From Bacteroides ilei (lineage in GTDB: Bacteria > Bacteroidota > Bacteroidia > Bacteroidales > Bacteroidaceae): 64,000 nucleotides of DNA. Each line of letters begins with the position of its first letter. Position 1 is the first letter of the stretch. Under the pieces are notes generated by a model. That model saw only the letters and a program-made list of their open reading frames with translations, did not search any database and was not told where the DNA came from. This document shows positions 53,839 through 62,866 of the stretch, piece by piece. The translations under genes were made by a program, and so were the position numbers. The stretch covers positions 197,997 through 261,996 of the forward strand of contig NZ_LT635801.1 in the NCBI RefSeq assembly GCF_900128495.1, given 5' to 3'.

Positions 53839-55203
53839 TTACATGTTGTTTTCTGTACGGATCAGCTCTTTTCCTTTGTAATAATCCACCAGCCGGCATT
53901 TCAGCAGGTAGGTCAGTTTGCTTTGCAGCAGGTTTGTCTCACTTTCCAGCAGGGTGGCTGCGTTGTTCTGCACGTCGAGCGAAGTCATCAGCCCTTCTTC
54001 GTATTTGCGGCGGGTAACGTGATAGGCAATGGAGTCGGAAGCCACTTTCTTTTCCATCTGTATGCTTTCACGCAGGTAGCCTTCGCGGTCCTGTACGGCC
54101 TGGAGCACCAGCTTCTGCAATGCTTCTTTCTGGGCTTCGTATTTTTCGCACGAAATCCGGTAGTCGTTCCTTGCCTGGCGCAGGGAGGCGATGCCTGAAA
54201 AACGGTTAAAGATAGGAATACTCATGCTGATACCGAAGTAGGAACCAAAGTTATTGTTGAACTGGTCGCTGAATTTCAGATATCCCGTTCTGTGCAGCTC
54301 TTTGTAGTAGGAGGTGGATACTCCTCCGAAGAGGGTGATGGAAGGAACCAGGTTGCCCCAGTACATCTTCCGGTTCATATCGGCCGCTTTCTTTGCCATT
54401 TCGGCCTGCAGTATGGTCGGGTTCAGACTGAGTGCCTGACGGAATACCTCATCGGCCTGTTCCTGCGTCAGTTCCATATGGTCGGCAGTCGAACCTTCCA
54501 GCAGGGTGGTATCGAGTGCCAATGTATCGCCGGCAGGAAAGTTCATGGTCTGTTTGAGGGTAAGCATGGCCGTTTCATACAGGTTCTGCTGATGGGTCAG
54601 GTTGTAGGAATCGGTAGCCCGCTGCGCTTCTATCTGCGCAACATCGGCCTGTCCTTTCAGTCCCAGCTCTTCCTGGATCCGTGTCTTGTAGAGGAGTGAA
54701 TCGCTGTCGGCCAGTTTTTTTCTGGCCAGGCGGCTGGTTCCGTAATAATACAATGCATTGATGTAGGCCTGGAATGTTTCAAGTGCCGTGTTGTCGTGTG
54801 CTTCCTGTACGGCCGCCTTACCTAACAGGACATTGGCTTTGGTTTTCCTCACCTGGTTGATGAGGCTTCCGCCCTGGAAAATCGGGAGAGACGCTTCCAT
54901 GCTGTATGCATTGTTGAATGTAGACTTGGATATATAGGTGTTGGTTTCAGGGTCGACCGAACGTCCGAAGTTGTATTGGACGCTGACTCCCGCATTGATA
55001 CCCGGAAGGAACTGTCCTATGGCCTTCAGGTGGTCCATCTTATAATTGTCGGCTTCCAGTTCACGCTGTCTGACCGTGCGGTTATGCTCTACTGCATAAC
55101 TCATGCAACGGTCTATGTTCCATACGTCCTGGGCTGTAAGACTCAGGCTGCATAGACAGGCTGCAGACAGGATAGCTTGTTTTATCTTCATCGTATTCAT
55201 CAT
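53839..55203 (-). CDS. TolC-family outer-membrane efflux protein
   Basis: 454 residues with a signal peptide (MKIKQAILSAACLCSLSLTAQ) and two long coiled-coil repeats forming an outer-membrane and periplasmic channel (LPGINAGVSVQYNFGRSVD, VPSITLFGGVSTSYY near the strand regions). Possible starts are 55203, 55200 and 55191; all lie just after the predicted sigma-54 start point (about 55219). It is the first gene of the five-gene operon. Confidence 0.92.
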   Translation of the reverse strand: MMNTMKIKQAILSAACLCSLSLTAQDVWNIDRCMSYAVEHNRTVRQRELEADNYKMDHLKAIGQFLPGINAGVSVQYNFGRSVDPETNTYISKSTFNNAYSMEASLPIFQGGSLINQVRKTKANVLLGKAAVQEAHDNTALETFQAYINALYYYGTSRLARKKLADSDSLLYKTRIQEELGLKGQADVAQIEAQRATDSYNLTHQQNLYETAMLTLKQTMNFPAGDTLALDTTLLEGSTADHMELTQEQADEVFRQALSLNPTILQAEMAKKAADMNRKMYWGNLVPSITLFGGVSTSYYKELHRTGYLKFSDQFNNNFGSYFGISMSIPIFNRFSGIASLRQARNDYRISCEKYEAQKEALQKLVLQAVQDREGYLRESIQMEKKVASDSIAYHVTRRKYEEGLMTSLDVQNNAATLLESETNLLQSKLTYLLKCRLVDYYKGKELIRTENNM

Positions 55204-55230
55204 TTTACGTTCGTTTTTACCTGGTTTCGT

Positions 55231-55245
55231 TCAAATTCCGTGCCA
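55231..55245 (-). promoter_or_regulatory. Sigma-54 promoter of the efflux operon
   Basis: On the minus strand TGGCACG-GAAT-TTGA (55245-55231) matches TGGCACG-N4-TTGC with one change. The GG and G elements are separated by exactly 10 bases as required. The start point would be near 55219, 16 bases before the first ATG. Confidence 0.75.
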
Positions 55246-55297
55246 TAAATGTATTATGCTGTTTATCAGATATATATAAATGCAGTGTATTAGCCGT

Positions 55298-55327
55298 GGT
55301 GTCAAAAAATTAGACACCTGTTGTCTA
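55298..55327. promoter_or_regulatory. Candidate enhancer sites for the NtrC-type regulator
   Basis: Two overlapping dyads: GGTGTC-N9-GACACC (55298-55318) and TAGACA-N5-TGTCTA (55311-55327). They lie about 80-110 bases upstream of the sigma-54 start point, the usual distance for activator binding. Confidence 0.6.
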
Positions 55328-55370
55328 AAATTTTGTCACATGCCTTTTTATGTTTTTATCATGCTTTCGC

Positions 55371-55378
55371 TATCTTTG
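55371..55378 (+). promoter_or_regulatory. -7 box of the regulator-kinase operon
   Basis: TATCTTTG fits TAnnTTTG, about 17-26 bases upstream of the regulator start codons. Confidence 0.55.
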
Positions 55379-55394
55379 CAATGTTACATATAGA

Positions 55395-56771
55395 ATGGGT
55401 ATGATGAAAAAAGGAACTTTACTGGTTGTTGATGATAACAAGAACATCTTGACATCCTTGCAATATCTTTTAGGAGAATATTTTGAACGGGTCATTACCA
55501 TCAGTTCTCCGGTGACAATCCCTACCTTGCTGGCGAGTGATCCGGTTGATGTGGTACTGCTCGACATGAACTTTTCGTCGGGGATCAACAGCGGGAATGA
55601 AGGTCTGTACTGGCTGCGTGAAATCAAACGCCTGCGCCCGCAGACCGAAGTGGTTCTTTTTACTGCTTATGCAGACATTGATCTGGCCGTTACCGGAATA
55701 AAGGAAGGAGCTTCCGACTTTGTAGTGAAGCCTTGGGACAACGAAAAGCTGGTCCGTACGTTGCAGGAAGCCTATGAAAAAGCCGGAGGGAAGAAGAATG
55801 GAAAGAAAACTCAGGCGGCACCGGAAGATTCCGGATCGGAAATGTATTGGGGACATTCCCCGGCTATCCGTCCGCTGAAGATGCTGGTCGACAAAGTTAG
55901 CGCTACCGATGCCAACATCCTGATTACCGGAGAGAACGGTACCGGTAAGGATATGCTGGCAAGAGAAATACACCGGTTGTCGAACCGCCGGAACGGACCG
56001 ATGGTTTCGGTCGATATGGGAGCCATTACCGAGTCTTTGTTCGAGAGCGAACTCTTCGGGCATGTGAAAGGTTCGTTCACCGATGCCCATTCGGACAGGA
56101 TAGGGCGTTTTGAAGCTGCCGACGGAGGTACGCTGTTTCTGGATGAGATAGCCAACCTGCCTTATCATCTGCAGGCCAAACTGCTGACCGTTATACAGAA
56201 GAGATGCTTTGTACGTGTGGGAAGCAATACTCCCCAGCCGACCAACATCCGCCTGATATGTGCCACCAACCGTGATCTGGACGAGATGGTGCGTAAGGGG
56301 GAGTTCCGTGAGGACCTGCTGTACCGTATCAATACCATTCATCTGCATATTCCGGCGTTACGGGAAAGAAAAGAGGATATTCTGCCTCTGGCCAAGATGT
56401 TTCTGGAAAAATATGCCCGGCAATACGGTCGTAACGTAACCGGGTTTACTCCCGAGGCTGCACGTAGGCTGTTGGAACATCCGTGGTCGGGTAACATCCG
56501 TGAATTGCAGCATACGATAGAGAAATCGGTAATCCTTTCGGACGGTGAGGAACTCCAGGCAGACATGCTCCAGTTGTCGCCTGTCGTACAGACTCCAGCC
56601 GGAGAGGAGACAGGAACAAACCAGATGCCTTTACAGACACTGGATGAAATGGAATGTAATATGGTGAAGCGTGCCATCGACCAGTGTGAAGGGAACCTTT
56701 CGCAAGCTGCAGCCTTGTTGGGAATTACCCGGCAGACTCTTTATAACAAGATGAAACGCTATGGAATATAA
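55395..56771 (+). CDS. NtrC-type sigma-54-dependent response regulator
   Basis: About 458 residues (start 55395, or 55401/55404 for MMKKGTLLVVDDNKN, the usual receiver start). The receiver domain has VDDNKN, the phospho-acceptor Asp in VVLLDMNFSSG, and KPWDNEKL. The AAA+ domain follows: GENGTGKDMLAREIH (Walker A), FGHVKGSFTDA (a variant of the sigma-54 contact loop GAFTGA), DGGTLFLDEIANLP (Walker B). A Fis-type HTH ends the protein (LSQAAALLGITRQTLYNKMKRYGI). It overlaps the kinase gene by 11 bases and stands divergent from an operon with a sigma-54 promoter, its likely target. Confidence 0.94.
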   Translation: MGMMKKGTLLVVDDNKNILTSLQYLLGEYFERVITISSPVTIPTLLASDPVDVVLLDMNFSSGINSGNEGLYWLREIKRLRPQTEVVLFTAYADIDLAVTGIKEGASDFVVKPWDNEKLVRTLQEAYEKAGGKKNGKKTQAAPEDSGSEMYWGHSPAIRPLKMLVDKVSATDANILITGENGTGKDMLAREIHRLSNRRNGPMVSVDMGAITESLFESELFGHVKGSFTDAHSDRIGRFEAADGGTLFLDEIANLPYHLQAKLLTVIQKRCFVRVGSNTPQPTNIRLICATNRDLDEMVRKGEFREDLLYRINTIHLHIPALRERKEDILPLAKMFLEKYARQYGRNVTGFTPEAARRLLEHPWSGNIRELQHTIEKSVILSDGEELQADMLQLSPVVQTPAGEETGTNQMPLQTLDEMECNMVKRAIDQCEGNLSQAAALLGITRQTLYNKMKRYGI

Positions 56772-58065
56772 ATGGCTGTATACCATATGGTCCCGTGTAT
56801 TCCTGCTGGTTGTGGGGACAGTCTTGCTGACATTGGGCGTCAGTCAGGGGAATATGTTGTATCTGGTTATAGGAGGTGTGGCTTGTGCGGCTACGTTTCT
56901 GGTGACTTACCGCTCACAGAGCCTGCTGCGTGAGAAATGCTGGCTGATTCTGGAAGCCATCCGCAACAAGGACTATACCTTCAGGTTGCCTACAGGTGGT
57001 AACTGGGGTGGAGAGAGTGTCTTGCAGGAAGCCTTGAACAAGTTCGGCGACCTGATGGGGGAACAGAAACAGCTGATGGAGCAGCGTGAGCGGTTTTATG
57101 AAAAGGTGCTTTCCAGTGTGACGTCGGGAGTGATTATCCTTGACGAGAATATGAAAGTGGTACAGACCAACCCTGCCGCTGCACGCCTGTTGGGGCTGCC
57201 GGTTTTGGGTACCTTGCAGCAGTTGGAACGGTATGGTGAGGAGGTCCCGCAGAGTTTGCGTACCTTGGTGGCCGGAGAACGCTGTAACCTTCATTTTACC
57301 GGGCCTAAAGGCGATGTGGATCTGCTGGTACGGGCTTCGGAAATGATGGTGGGAGGCAATAAGGTGAGGATACTTACACTGAACGATATCCGGAATGAGT
57401 TGGATGCCAAGGAGCTTGATTCGTGGATAAAGCTGACGCGCGTACTGACACATGAAATCATGAACTCGATAGCCCCTATCTCTTCGTTGAGCGAGACCTT
57501 CCTGAAACGTAAGGATGTGGTAGGTACGCCTTTATATGACGGAATCCGTGTCATACATGATACATCGGTGGGACTGGTATCGTTTGTAGACAGTTACCGC
57601 AAGTTCTCGGCCCTTCAGAAGCCGTCGCCCGAACCGTTCTATGTGCTTGATATGTTGCGGCAGGTTGAAAAGTTGGGCCTGGTTCCGGAGAACGTGAAGA
57701 TTACGTTTCAGGTGGAACCTGATGACCTGATGGTTTATGCCGACCCGAACATGATACGGCAGGTGCTGATCAATCTGTTGCGGAACGCCGGGCAGGCTAT
57801 CGGAAGCCAAGGGGGAAATATCCATGTGCGTGCCTACAGTGCGGCCGACGAACATGTATTCATTTACGTAAGCAATGACGGTCCCGTCATACCGGAAGAG
57901 GTGGCCAAACAGATATTCGTTCCGTTCTTCACGACCAAACAGGACGGGAACGGTATCGGGTTGTCATTGTCGCGCCAGATCATGAAACTGTCGGGTGGAA
58001 GCATCAGTCTGCTGCGGGCAGGTACCAACGGCTGGAATACGACTTTTGTCCTGGAATTTGAATAG
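56761..58065 (+). CDS. Sensor histidine kinase
   Basis: 434 residues with two membrane helices in the first 55 residues and almost no periplasmic loop, so the signal may come from the membrane. A PAS-like domain (ERFYEKVLSSVTSGVIILDENMKVVQTNPAAARLLGL) follows, then the H-box LTHEIMNSIAPISSLSE, N-box VLINLLRNAGQAI and G-box GNGIGLSLSRQIMKLSGGSI. It is the partner of the upstream regulator. Confidence 0.93.
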   Translation: MEYKWLYTIWSRVFLLVVGTVLLTLGVSQGNMLYLVIGGVACAATFLVTYRSQSLLREKCWLILEAIRNKDYTFRLPTGGNWGGESVLQEALNKFGDLMGEQKQLMEQRERFYEKVLSSVTSGVIILDENMKVVQTNPAAARLLGLPVLGTLQQLERYGEEVPQSLRTLVAGERCNLHFTGPKGDVDLLVRASEMMVGGNKVRILTLNDIRNELDAKELDSWIKLTRVLTHEIMNSIAPISSLSETFLKRKDVVGTPLYDGIRVIHDTSVGLVSFVDSYRKFSALQKPSPEPFYVLDMLRQVEKLGLVPENVKITFQVEPDDLMVYADPNMIRQVLINLLRNAGQAIGSQGGNIHVRAYSAADEHVFIYVSNDGPVIPEEVAKQIFVPFFTTKQDGNGIGLSLSRQIMKLSGGSISLLRAGTNGWNTTFVLEFE

Positions 58066-58070
58066 AATTC

Positions 58071-58487
58071 TCATTTGTCGGCCGCTTCGGTCTCTTCGAA
58101 GAAGATCTTTCCGTTTTTCTTGTCGACTGTAACCAGGCTTCCCTTTACATTCAGGCTGAAAGGCGTGATTTCTTCATTCCGGTTATCGACAATCATCAGT
58201 GCGCTTTCGTCGGCAAACCGGTTGACCTGTAGCTTTACCTCCGCATCGGGCATGGCCCTGTTCATCAGCAGGCTGTCATTGATATATACCGAAATGCTGT
58301 CGCCTGCAAAGTTTTTTGTCAGGGAAATCGTGTACATGTCCTTGAATACCTGCTTGCCGGCTTCCTGCTTGTCCTGTCCCCGGAAGCCCAGATAGAGGAA
58401 AAGGCAGACGATGAAGAACACTCCGAAGGCGAGTATGCCGTTTCCGATCATGAATTGCTTGTTGCTGTTGATGCTTTTCTTGTCCAT
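58071..58487 (-). CDS. Small single-pass membrane protein, unknown function
   Basis: About 138 residues from ATG 58487 (MDKKSINSNKQFMIGNG). One membrane helix lies at about 17-36 (ILAFGVFFIVCLFLYLGF), followed by a periplasmic beta-rich domain (MYTISLTKNFAGDSISVYINDSLLMNRAMPDAEVKLQVNRF). I do not recognise the family. It is convergent with the kinase gene (5-base gap) and divergent from the terminator of the lipoprotein operon. Confidence 0.75.
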   Translation of the reverse strand: MDKKSINSNKQFMIGNGILAFGVFFIVCLFLYLGFRGQDKQEAGKQVFKDMYTISLTKNFAGDSISVYINDSLLMNRAMPDAEVKLQVNRFADESALMIVDNRNEEITPFSLNVKGSLVTVDKKNGKIFFEETEAADK

Positions 58488-58547
58488 TCCGTTATGTATT
58501 GGTTGACTGTCGCAAATGTACATATTTTTGCGGAACGGGAATAAAAA

Positions 58548-58585
58548 AAGTCCGGATTTATGGCTTGTGCCACAATCCGGACTTT
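58548..58585. terminator. Terminator of the lipoprotein/TonB operon
   Basis: AAAGTCCGGATT pairs with AATCCGGACTTT around a loop with an inner TGGC/GCCA stem; on the minus strand it is followed by TTTTTTTATTCCC. It lies 25 bases past the lipoprotein stop. Confidence 0.8.
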
Positions 58586-58609
58586 CTGTAATTGTTTTTA
58601 TTGAAAGAT

Positions 58610-59848
58610 TTATAGGGTCCAGCCTTTTGTCCAGTCGTTGTCGGCTTTTACGGCTCCTTTGTAATTGGTGCTTTCAAAGAAGCTGTCGCTACCCGACAGG
58701 TCCTTGCCTCCATCTTCTGTTCCAATGTAGTTGCCGGTCCAGTTGAATGTCTGGTTGGTCTCGTTGCCTGTAGCTGCGGCAAACATACTGTTTGTATAGA
58801 TATTTTCTTTGGATGAGAGTTCTCCGCTTATTGAGACATATTCCAGTTTTGAAACGCCGTCTTTCAATGCATTTTCCGTGCCTTCCGTTTCTACAGTCAG
58901 CGGCAGAGTCTTGCCTTCAATAATTGAATTGTAGAGTTCGACTTCTGTTCCCGCACGCAGACGTACACCCTGTGAATCACTTCCGTTTCCGATGAGGGTA
59001 GCGTTGGCTATTACCGGATGGGCAATAGGAGTAGCTGCATTGTTGTTTCCGTTATTGTCACATTCCATCAGACAGTCGCAGTTGTAGCCCAGTGAAGATT
59101 CCTTTTCCTGATAAGCTACCAGGAACTGTGCTTTTCCGTTCCAGCCTTCGGTCCAGTCGAAGGAATCGTCACTACAGCTGGTTGATACCAGGTATTTTAC
59201 ATTGACCGAGCCTCCGAAAAATTCGAAACCGTCGTCAGAACCTTTATAGGCTTGTAAGTGCTCTACGGTAGTACCGTTACCTACGCCATAGAAAGACACT
59301 CCGTTTGCTTCATGTTCCTCGTCGAATGCATATCCGGTATATTCCAGACGGATGTATTTTAAAACGCCCGAGTTGTCGGCATCATTGTTGCCTCCATAGG
59401 GAGCGTTTCCGATTTCAGATTTTCCAGTTCCGCCTTCGGCGTTGGTGTGTGCATATCCGCAGATGTGTATACCTCCCCATGCTCCGTATTCCTTTTTGGT
59501 TGAAGTCATGACAATCGGGTTGGAAGCTGTACCTTGTGCATTGATCTTGGCTCCTTGTTCAACCAGAATGTAGTCTACGTTATCGTCATATTGGGCAACG
59601 ATGGTCACTCCTTCGGGGATAGTCAGTGTTGCACCGCTCTTTACATGAATACCTCCGTTTAGCTTGTATTCCTTTCCGGCTTCAAGAGTTACGTCGGATG
59701 TGATATCCGAATCCAGGACATATTCGGTCTGGCTGTCTCCGCCATTGTCTGTTCCGTCTGTTACAGGATCATCACTGTTACTGCAGGATGTCATGAATGT
59801 CATACCGGCAACGAATGCCATCATAGCAAATTTCCAATTCTTTTTCAT
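58610..59848 (-). CDS. Surface-exposed beta-helix lipoprotein
   Basis: 412 residues. The signal peptide ends in a lipobox (MTSC, Cys22), followed by SNSDDPVTDGTDNGGD, an acidic stretch like the lipoprotein export signal of Bacteroidetes. The rest is a right-handed parallel beta-helix-like repeat region (LEAGKEYKLNGGIHVKSGATLTIPEGVTIVAQ, GAWGGIHICGYA, VRLRAGTEVELYNSIIEGK). It lies 56 bases after a TonB receptor gene and is probably co-transcribed and acts with it at the cell surface. The ligand is unknown. Confidence 0.82.
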   Translation of the reverse strand: MKKNWKFAMMAFVAGMTFMTSCSNSDDPVTDGTDNGGDSQTEYVLDSDITSDVTLEAGKEYKLNGGIHVKSGATLTIPEGVTIVAQYDDNVDYILVEQGAKINAQGTASNPIVMTSTKKEYGAWGGIHICGYAHTNAEGGTGKSEIGNAPYGGNNDADNSGVLKYIRLEYTGYAFDEEHEANGVSFYGVGNGTTVEHLQAYKGSDDGFEFFGGSVNVKYLVSTSCSDDSFDWTEGWNGKAQFLVAYQEKESSLGYNCDCLMECDNNGNNNAATPIAHPVIANATLIGNGSDSQGVRLRAGTEVELYNSIIEGKTLPLTVETEGTENALKDGVSKLEYVSISGELSSKENIYTNSMFAAATGNETNQTFNWTGNYIGTEDGGKDLSGSDSFFESTNYKGAVKADNDWTKGWTL

Positions 59849-59904
59849 AAGTGTAATTGTTAAGATATTAAATATCGTTTTTTATTATAGTATTCAATTT
59901 TGTT

Positions 59905-62583
59905 TTACAGATCGTAAGAAATTCCGATTTCAAAACTGCTTCCGCGTTTGAACCGTTCCACTTCGAGGGTTTTCCCTGTTTGAGGTACTTCCTGGTCGAA
60001 TACGATGGCTCTGTTCAGCAGGTCGTTGACCTGAAGTTTTACGGTGAATTTTTCATTGAGGCGGTAGCTTCCGGCAAAATTCAGGATATGTACAGGTTGC
60101 TGTTTGACATCGCCCAGTCCGGAAATACCTACTGCGTGGATGCGGGGACCTTGCAGGTTGTAGAGCAAGGCTGCGCTTAACTGCCTGTTTTCACCGAATG
60201 TCGGGGTATAGGTGATATCGGCGTTGACCAGGTATGGAGAGGCTCCCTGCAAGGCGCGCTGGTTATTGGTGTATGCTCCGCCTTCGGGCAGTTTCACGTT
60301 GGTATACATATAGGAAGCGTTGGCTCCTATCCGCAGGTCTTTGGCTATTTCTTTGCGGACCTCAACTTCAACTCCGGCTGCGAGACCGTTGTCGGCATTG
60401 CGGAAGGAATGTTCGGCCGCACCTCCCACCAGGGTCTGGACCCGTTCGATAGGTGCTTCGAGAAGTTTGTAGTATCCGGTGACCGAAAGCATGTCTCCAT
60501 TGTCGTGGAAGAGTTCATAACGCAGGTCGATGTTATAGTTGTATCCGTTCTGCAGGTCGGCATTACCTCTTATCTGGGCGGCACCGTATGATTCCTGATA
60601 GAGGAACGGAGCCATTTCGATAAACGACGGACGGGTTACGGTACGTGAGAAGGAAAGACGCAGGCTGTTCCTTTTGTCGAGCTGGTATTTCAGGTTCATG
60701 GCCGGGAACAGGTCGTTGGTGTTCAGATCCCTTCTTTTGGCCTTACTCTGGTCATCGTAATAGTTGACCCATTGTTTGCTGATTTCATAACGTACTCCGA
60801 TATTCATCAGTAAAGGTTCAATCGGATATATGTCGGCCAATACATAACCGGCATAAATGGTGTTTCCGGCATTATAGCTGTCTTTAGGCTGTTTCTTGCG
60901 GTCGATGGATACCAGTCCGTCGGTGATACTTTCCTGATTGAGAAAATCGGATGGGGTATAGATGTCGTTGATGGTAGGATTCAGTCTGCTCAAGTTATAG
61001 TAGAAACGGGTAGCTACATAATCCCGGTCCTTGTCTTTATAGGTGAAGCCTGCCTGGATCCGGTTGAGGTTGCCGAAGCGGTATTCTCCGCTGACGTTGC
61101 CTACCCATTCCTTTTCATCGAGCGTTCCGAAATAACGCATGGTTTCCTGACGGTTGAGCTTGAACAGTTCCAGTTGCCCGTTTTTCTTTTCGTACATGAT
61201 CTGGCGACGGTCGGGTTCATCACTTCCCGTCATGCTGTAGGATCCGCTCCAGTTAAACGTCCATTGTTTTCCGAAATGATGTTTTCCACTCAGCTGATGG
61301 TTCTGCAGACTATATATATGGCTTACATTGTTGCTTCCTACCAGGTTATGGTCTTCGTAGTCCACTCCCTCCCTGAGCATGTAGGTATCGAGTGCGTTAC
61401 GTGCATAGAAAAAAGTGTAGCTCAGCAGGTCACTTCCCCGGAACGTGTATCCGACACTTCCCAGACCGGCTATTTTCAGTTCGCTTGAATAGCTGTCGTA
61501 GTTGAAGTTGTTCAAAGTGGTACCGCTGGCTTCCAGGGTGCGCACATAAGCGTCTTTCATTGTCTGCTGGTCGTTGCTGAGTCCGAATGACGCCAGGATG
61601 CTCAACTGTCCGCTTCCGATACTGAAGTTTTTTCCTATACCGATATTACCGCCGAATTCAGGGATAGACGTTTTCTTCGTGACGTCGAACGTAGTGTTGA
61701 ACAGTTTGTTCTTGGCTGCATAGGCTTCGTAGTCTGCAAGGTCCATGTTATTGATATGGCTGTCGAGCGAAGGTGTCTTGAACAGACTTCCGTCACGGTC
61801 CATCTGGTACGTGTCCCGGCCTAATGTATTGAATTTACCTCCCGTGTTGAATGACAGGTTGAAAAAATCCTCTCCGGTCTGTTCCTTTGTCCCTATGTCA
61901 ATATGTGCCCCCGAATAGTCGGCAAATGAGTTTACTTCGTATACTTTACTGACCGTGATGTTCTTGACCGTTGAGGTTGGGAAGAGGTCCAACGGTATCA
62001 GCTTGTTGTCCGGATTCGGTGAGGCGATAGGTAGTCCGTTCAATGTTGTGGTACTGTAACGGTCGCCCAGGCCGCGTACGATAATCTGTCCGGCTGAAGC
62101 GATGGATACTCCTGTGATTTTTTTCACTCCCTCTTCTACGTTGGAGAGTCCTTTTGCACTCATTTCCTTTGCTCCTATATTTTCTATGGCTACGCTCGAC
62201 TTCTGGCGTTCCATCAGCAAAGCCCGTTCGCCTTCCAGATTCTTCTTGGCTACGACAGTCACTTCATCCAACTGTTGGTTATCGGGTGAAAGGGCAATGA
62301 CAAGTTCCTCTTTCTGTTCCGATGTGACTGCAATCCGTTGCGACTTGTAAGAAACGTATTGGATAATCAGGTTACAGCTTTTTCCTTGGAGCTGTTTTAA
62401 TTCGAACTTTCCGTCGATGTCAGTGATCGCTCCGATGGTTGTACCTTCTATTTGTACTGTTGCTCCTATCAATGGTTCCTTTGTCGTGTTGTCGATGATC
62501 ACGCCTTTTAATGTGAAAGCCTGTACGCTGACGGCTGTGACGACCATTGGAGCCAGTAACATCATTTTTTTCAAATTTACCAT
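59905..62583 (-). CDS. TonB-dependent outer-membrane receptor
   Basis: 892 residues from ATG 62583 (MVNLKKMMLLAPMVVTAVSVQA, signal peptide). A carboxypeptidase-regulatory-like domain (LKGVIIDNTTKEPLIGATVQIEGTTIGAITDIDGKFEL) precedes the plug (LDEVTVVAKKNLEG as TonB-box region, GVSIASAGQIIVRGLGDRYSTTTLNGLPI) and a 22-strand barrel ending RGSSFEIGISYDL. Compact size and the adjacent lipoprotein suggest a small substrate (metal complex or similar) rather than a SusC glycan transporter. A TATCTTTG box (62620-62613, minus strand) lies 30 bases upstream. Confidence 0.92.
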   Translation of the reverse strand: MVNLKKMMLLAPMVVTAVSVQAFTLKGVIIDNTTKEPLIGATVQIEGTTIGAITDIDGKFELKQLQGKSCNLIIQYVSYKSQRIAVTSEQKEELVIALSPDNQQLDEVTVVAKKNLEGERALLMERQKSSVAIENIGAKEMSAKGLSNVEEGVKKITGVSIASAGQIIVRGLGDRYSTTTLNGLPIASPNPDNKLIPLDLFPTSTVKNITVSKVYEVNSFADYSGAHIDIGTKEQTGEDFFNLSFNTGGKFNTLGRDTYQMDRDGSLFKTPSLDSHINNMDLADYEAYAAKNKLFNTTFDVTKKTSIPEFGGNIGIGKNFSIGSGQLSILASFGLSNDQQTMKDAYVRTLEASGTTLNNFNYDSYSSELKIAGLGSVGYTFRGSDLLSYTFFYARNALDTYMLREGVDYEDHNLVGSNNVSHIYSLQNHQLSGKHHFGKQWTFNWSGSYSMTGSDEPDRRQIMYEKKNGQLELFKLNRQETMRYFGTLDEKEWVGNVSGEYRFGNLNRIQAGFTYKDKDRDYVATRFYYNLSRLNPTINDIYTPSDFLNQESITDGLVSIDRKKQPKDSYNAGNTIYAGYVLADIYPIEPLLMNIGVRYEISKQWVNYYDDQSKAKRRDLNTNDLFPAMNLKYQLDKRNSLRLSFSRTVTRPSFIEMAPFLYQESYGAAQIRGNADLQNGYNYNIDLRYELFHDNGDMLSVTGYYKLLEAPIERVQTLVGGAAEHSFRNADNGLAAGVEVEVRKEIAKDLRIGANASYMYTNVKLPEGGAYTNNQRALQGASPYLVNADITYTPTFGENRQLSAALLYNLQGPRIHAVGISGLGDVKQQPVHILNFAGSYRLNEKFTVKLQVNDLLNRAIVFDQEVPQTGKTLEVERFKRGSSFEIGISYDL

Positions 62584-62612
62584 TCGTTTGTATTTTACTG
62601 ATTTCAACGGTG

Positions 62613-62620
62613 CAAAGATA
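62613..62620 (-). promoter_or_regulatory. -7 box of the TonB receptor/lipoprotein operon
   Basis: On the minus strand TATCTTTG fits TAnnTTTG, 30 bases before ATG 62583. No clear TTG element. Confidence 0.5.
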
Positions 62621-62765
62621 CCTGCTGTCTGTTGCAGGAATATGACGGAAGTTTGATGGACGGTTGACAGATCTGTTACAATTACGCTACAATCGAATAC
62701 TCTGTAAATCTATTTGTTATTAATTCAAAATATTTCTGAAAGCACAAAATATTTATGCCGATATT

Positions 62766-62795
62766 TTGCAGTACATTATATTATTTGTATCTTTG
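62766..62795 (+). promoter_or_regulatory. Promoter of rimP-nusA
   Basis: TTG (62766-62768, within TTTTG), 19 bases, TATCTTTG (62788-62795): an ideal Bacteroides promoter. The start point should be near 62800, giving a leader of about 60 bases. Confidence 0.75.
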
Positions 62796-62803
62796 CGGGC
62801 GAG

Positions 62804-62866
62804 ATGGATGAAAAGGTGAGGGGGCGGTCAAGCTCCTTTTTTTGTTCTTATATAGTTAATGCATGA
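62804..62866 (+). CDS. Possible 20-residue leader peptide overlapping rimP
   Basis: A short frame opens at ATG 62804, within a few bases of the predicted transcript start, runs across the leader hairpin and stops at TGA 62864, sharing ATGA with the rimP start. The overlap would couple translation of the two. It may be chance: the frame is short, has no clear ribosome site, and only comparison among species could support it. Confidence 0.3.
   Translation: MDEKVRGRSSSFFCSYIVNA
62819..62844 (+). terminator. Attenuator-like hairpin in the rimP leader
   Basis: AGGGGGC pairs with GCTCCTT (one G-T pair inside) around the loop GGTCAA, followed by TTTTTG. It lies after the promoter and 19 bases before the rimP ATG, so it would stop transcription early unless prevented. 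Confidence 0.5.
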
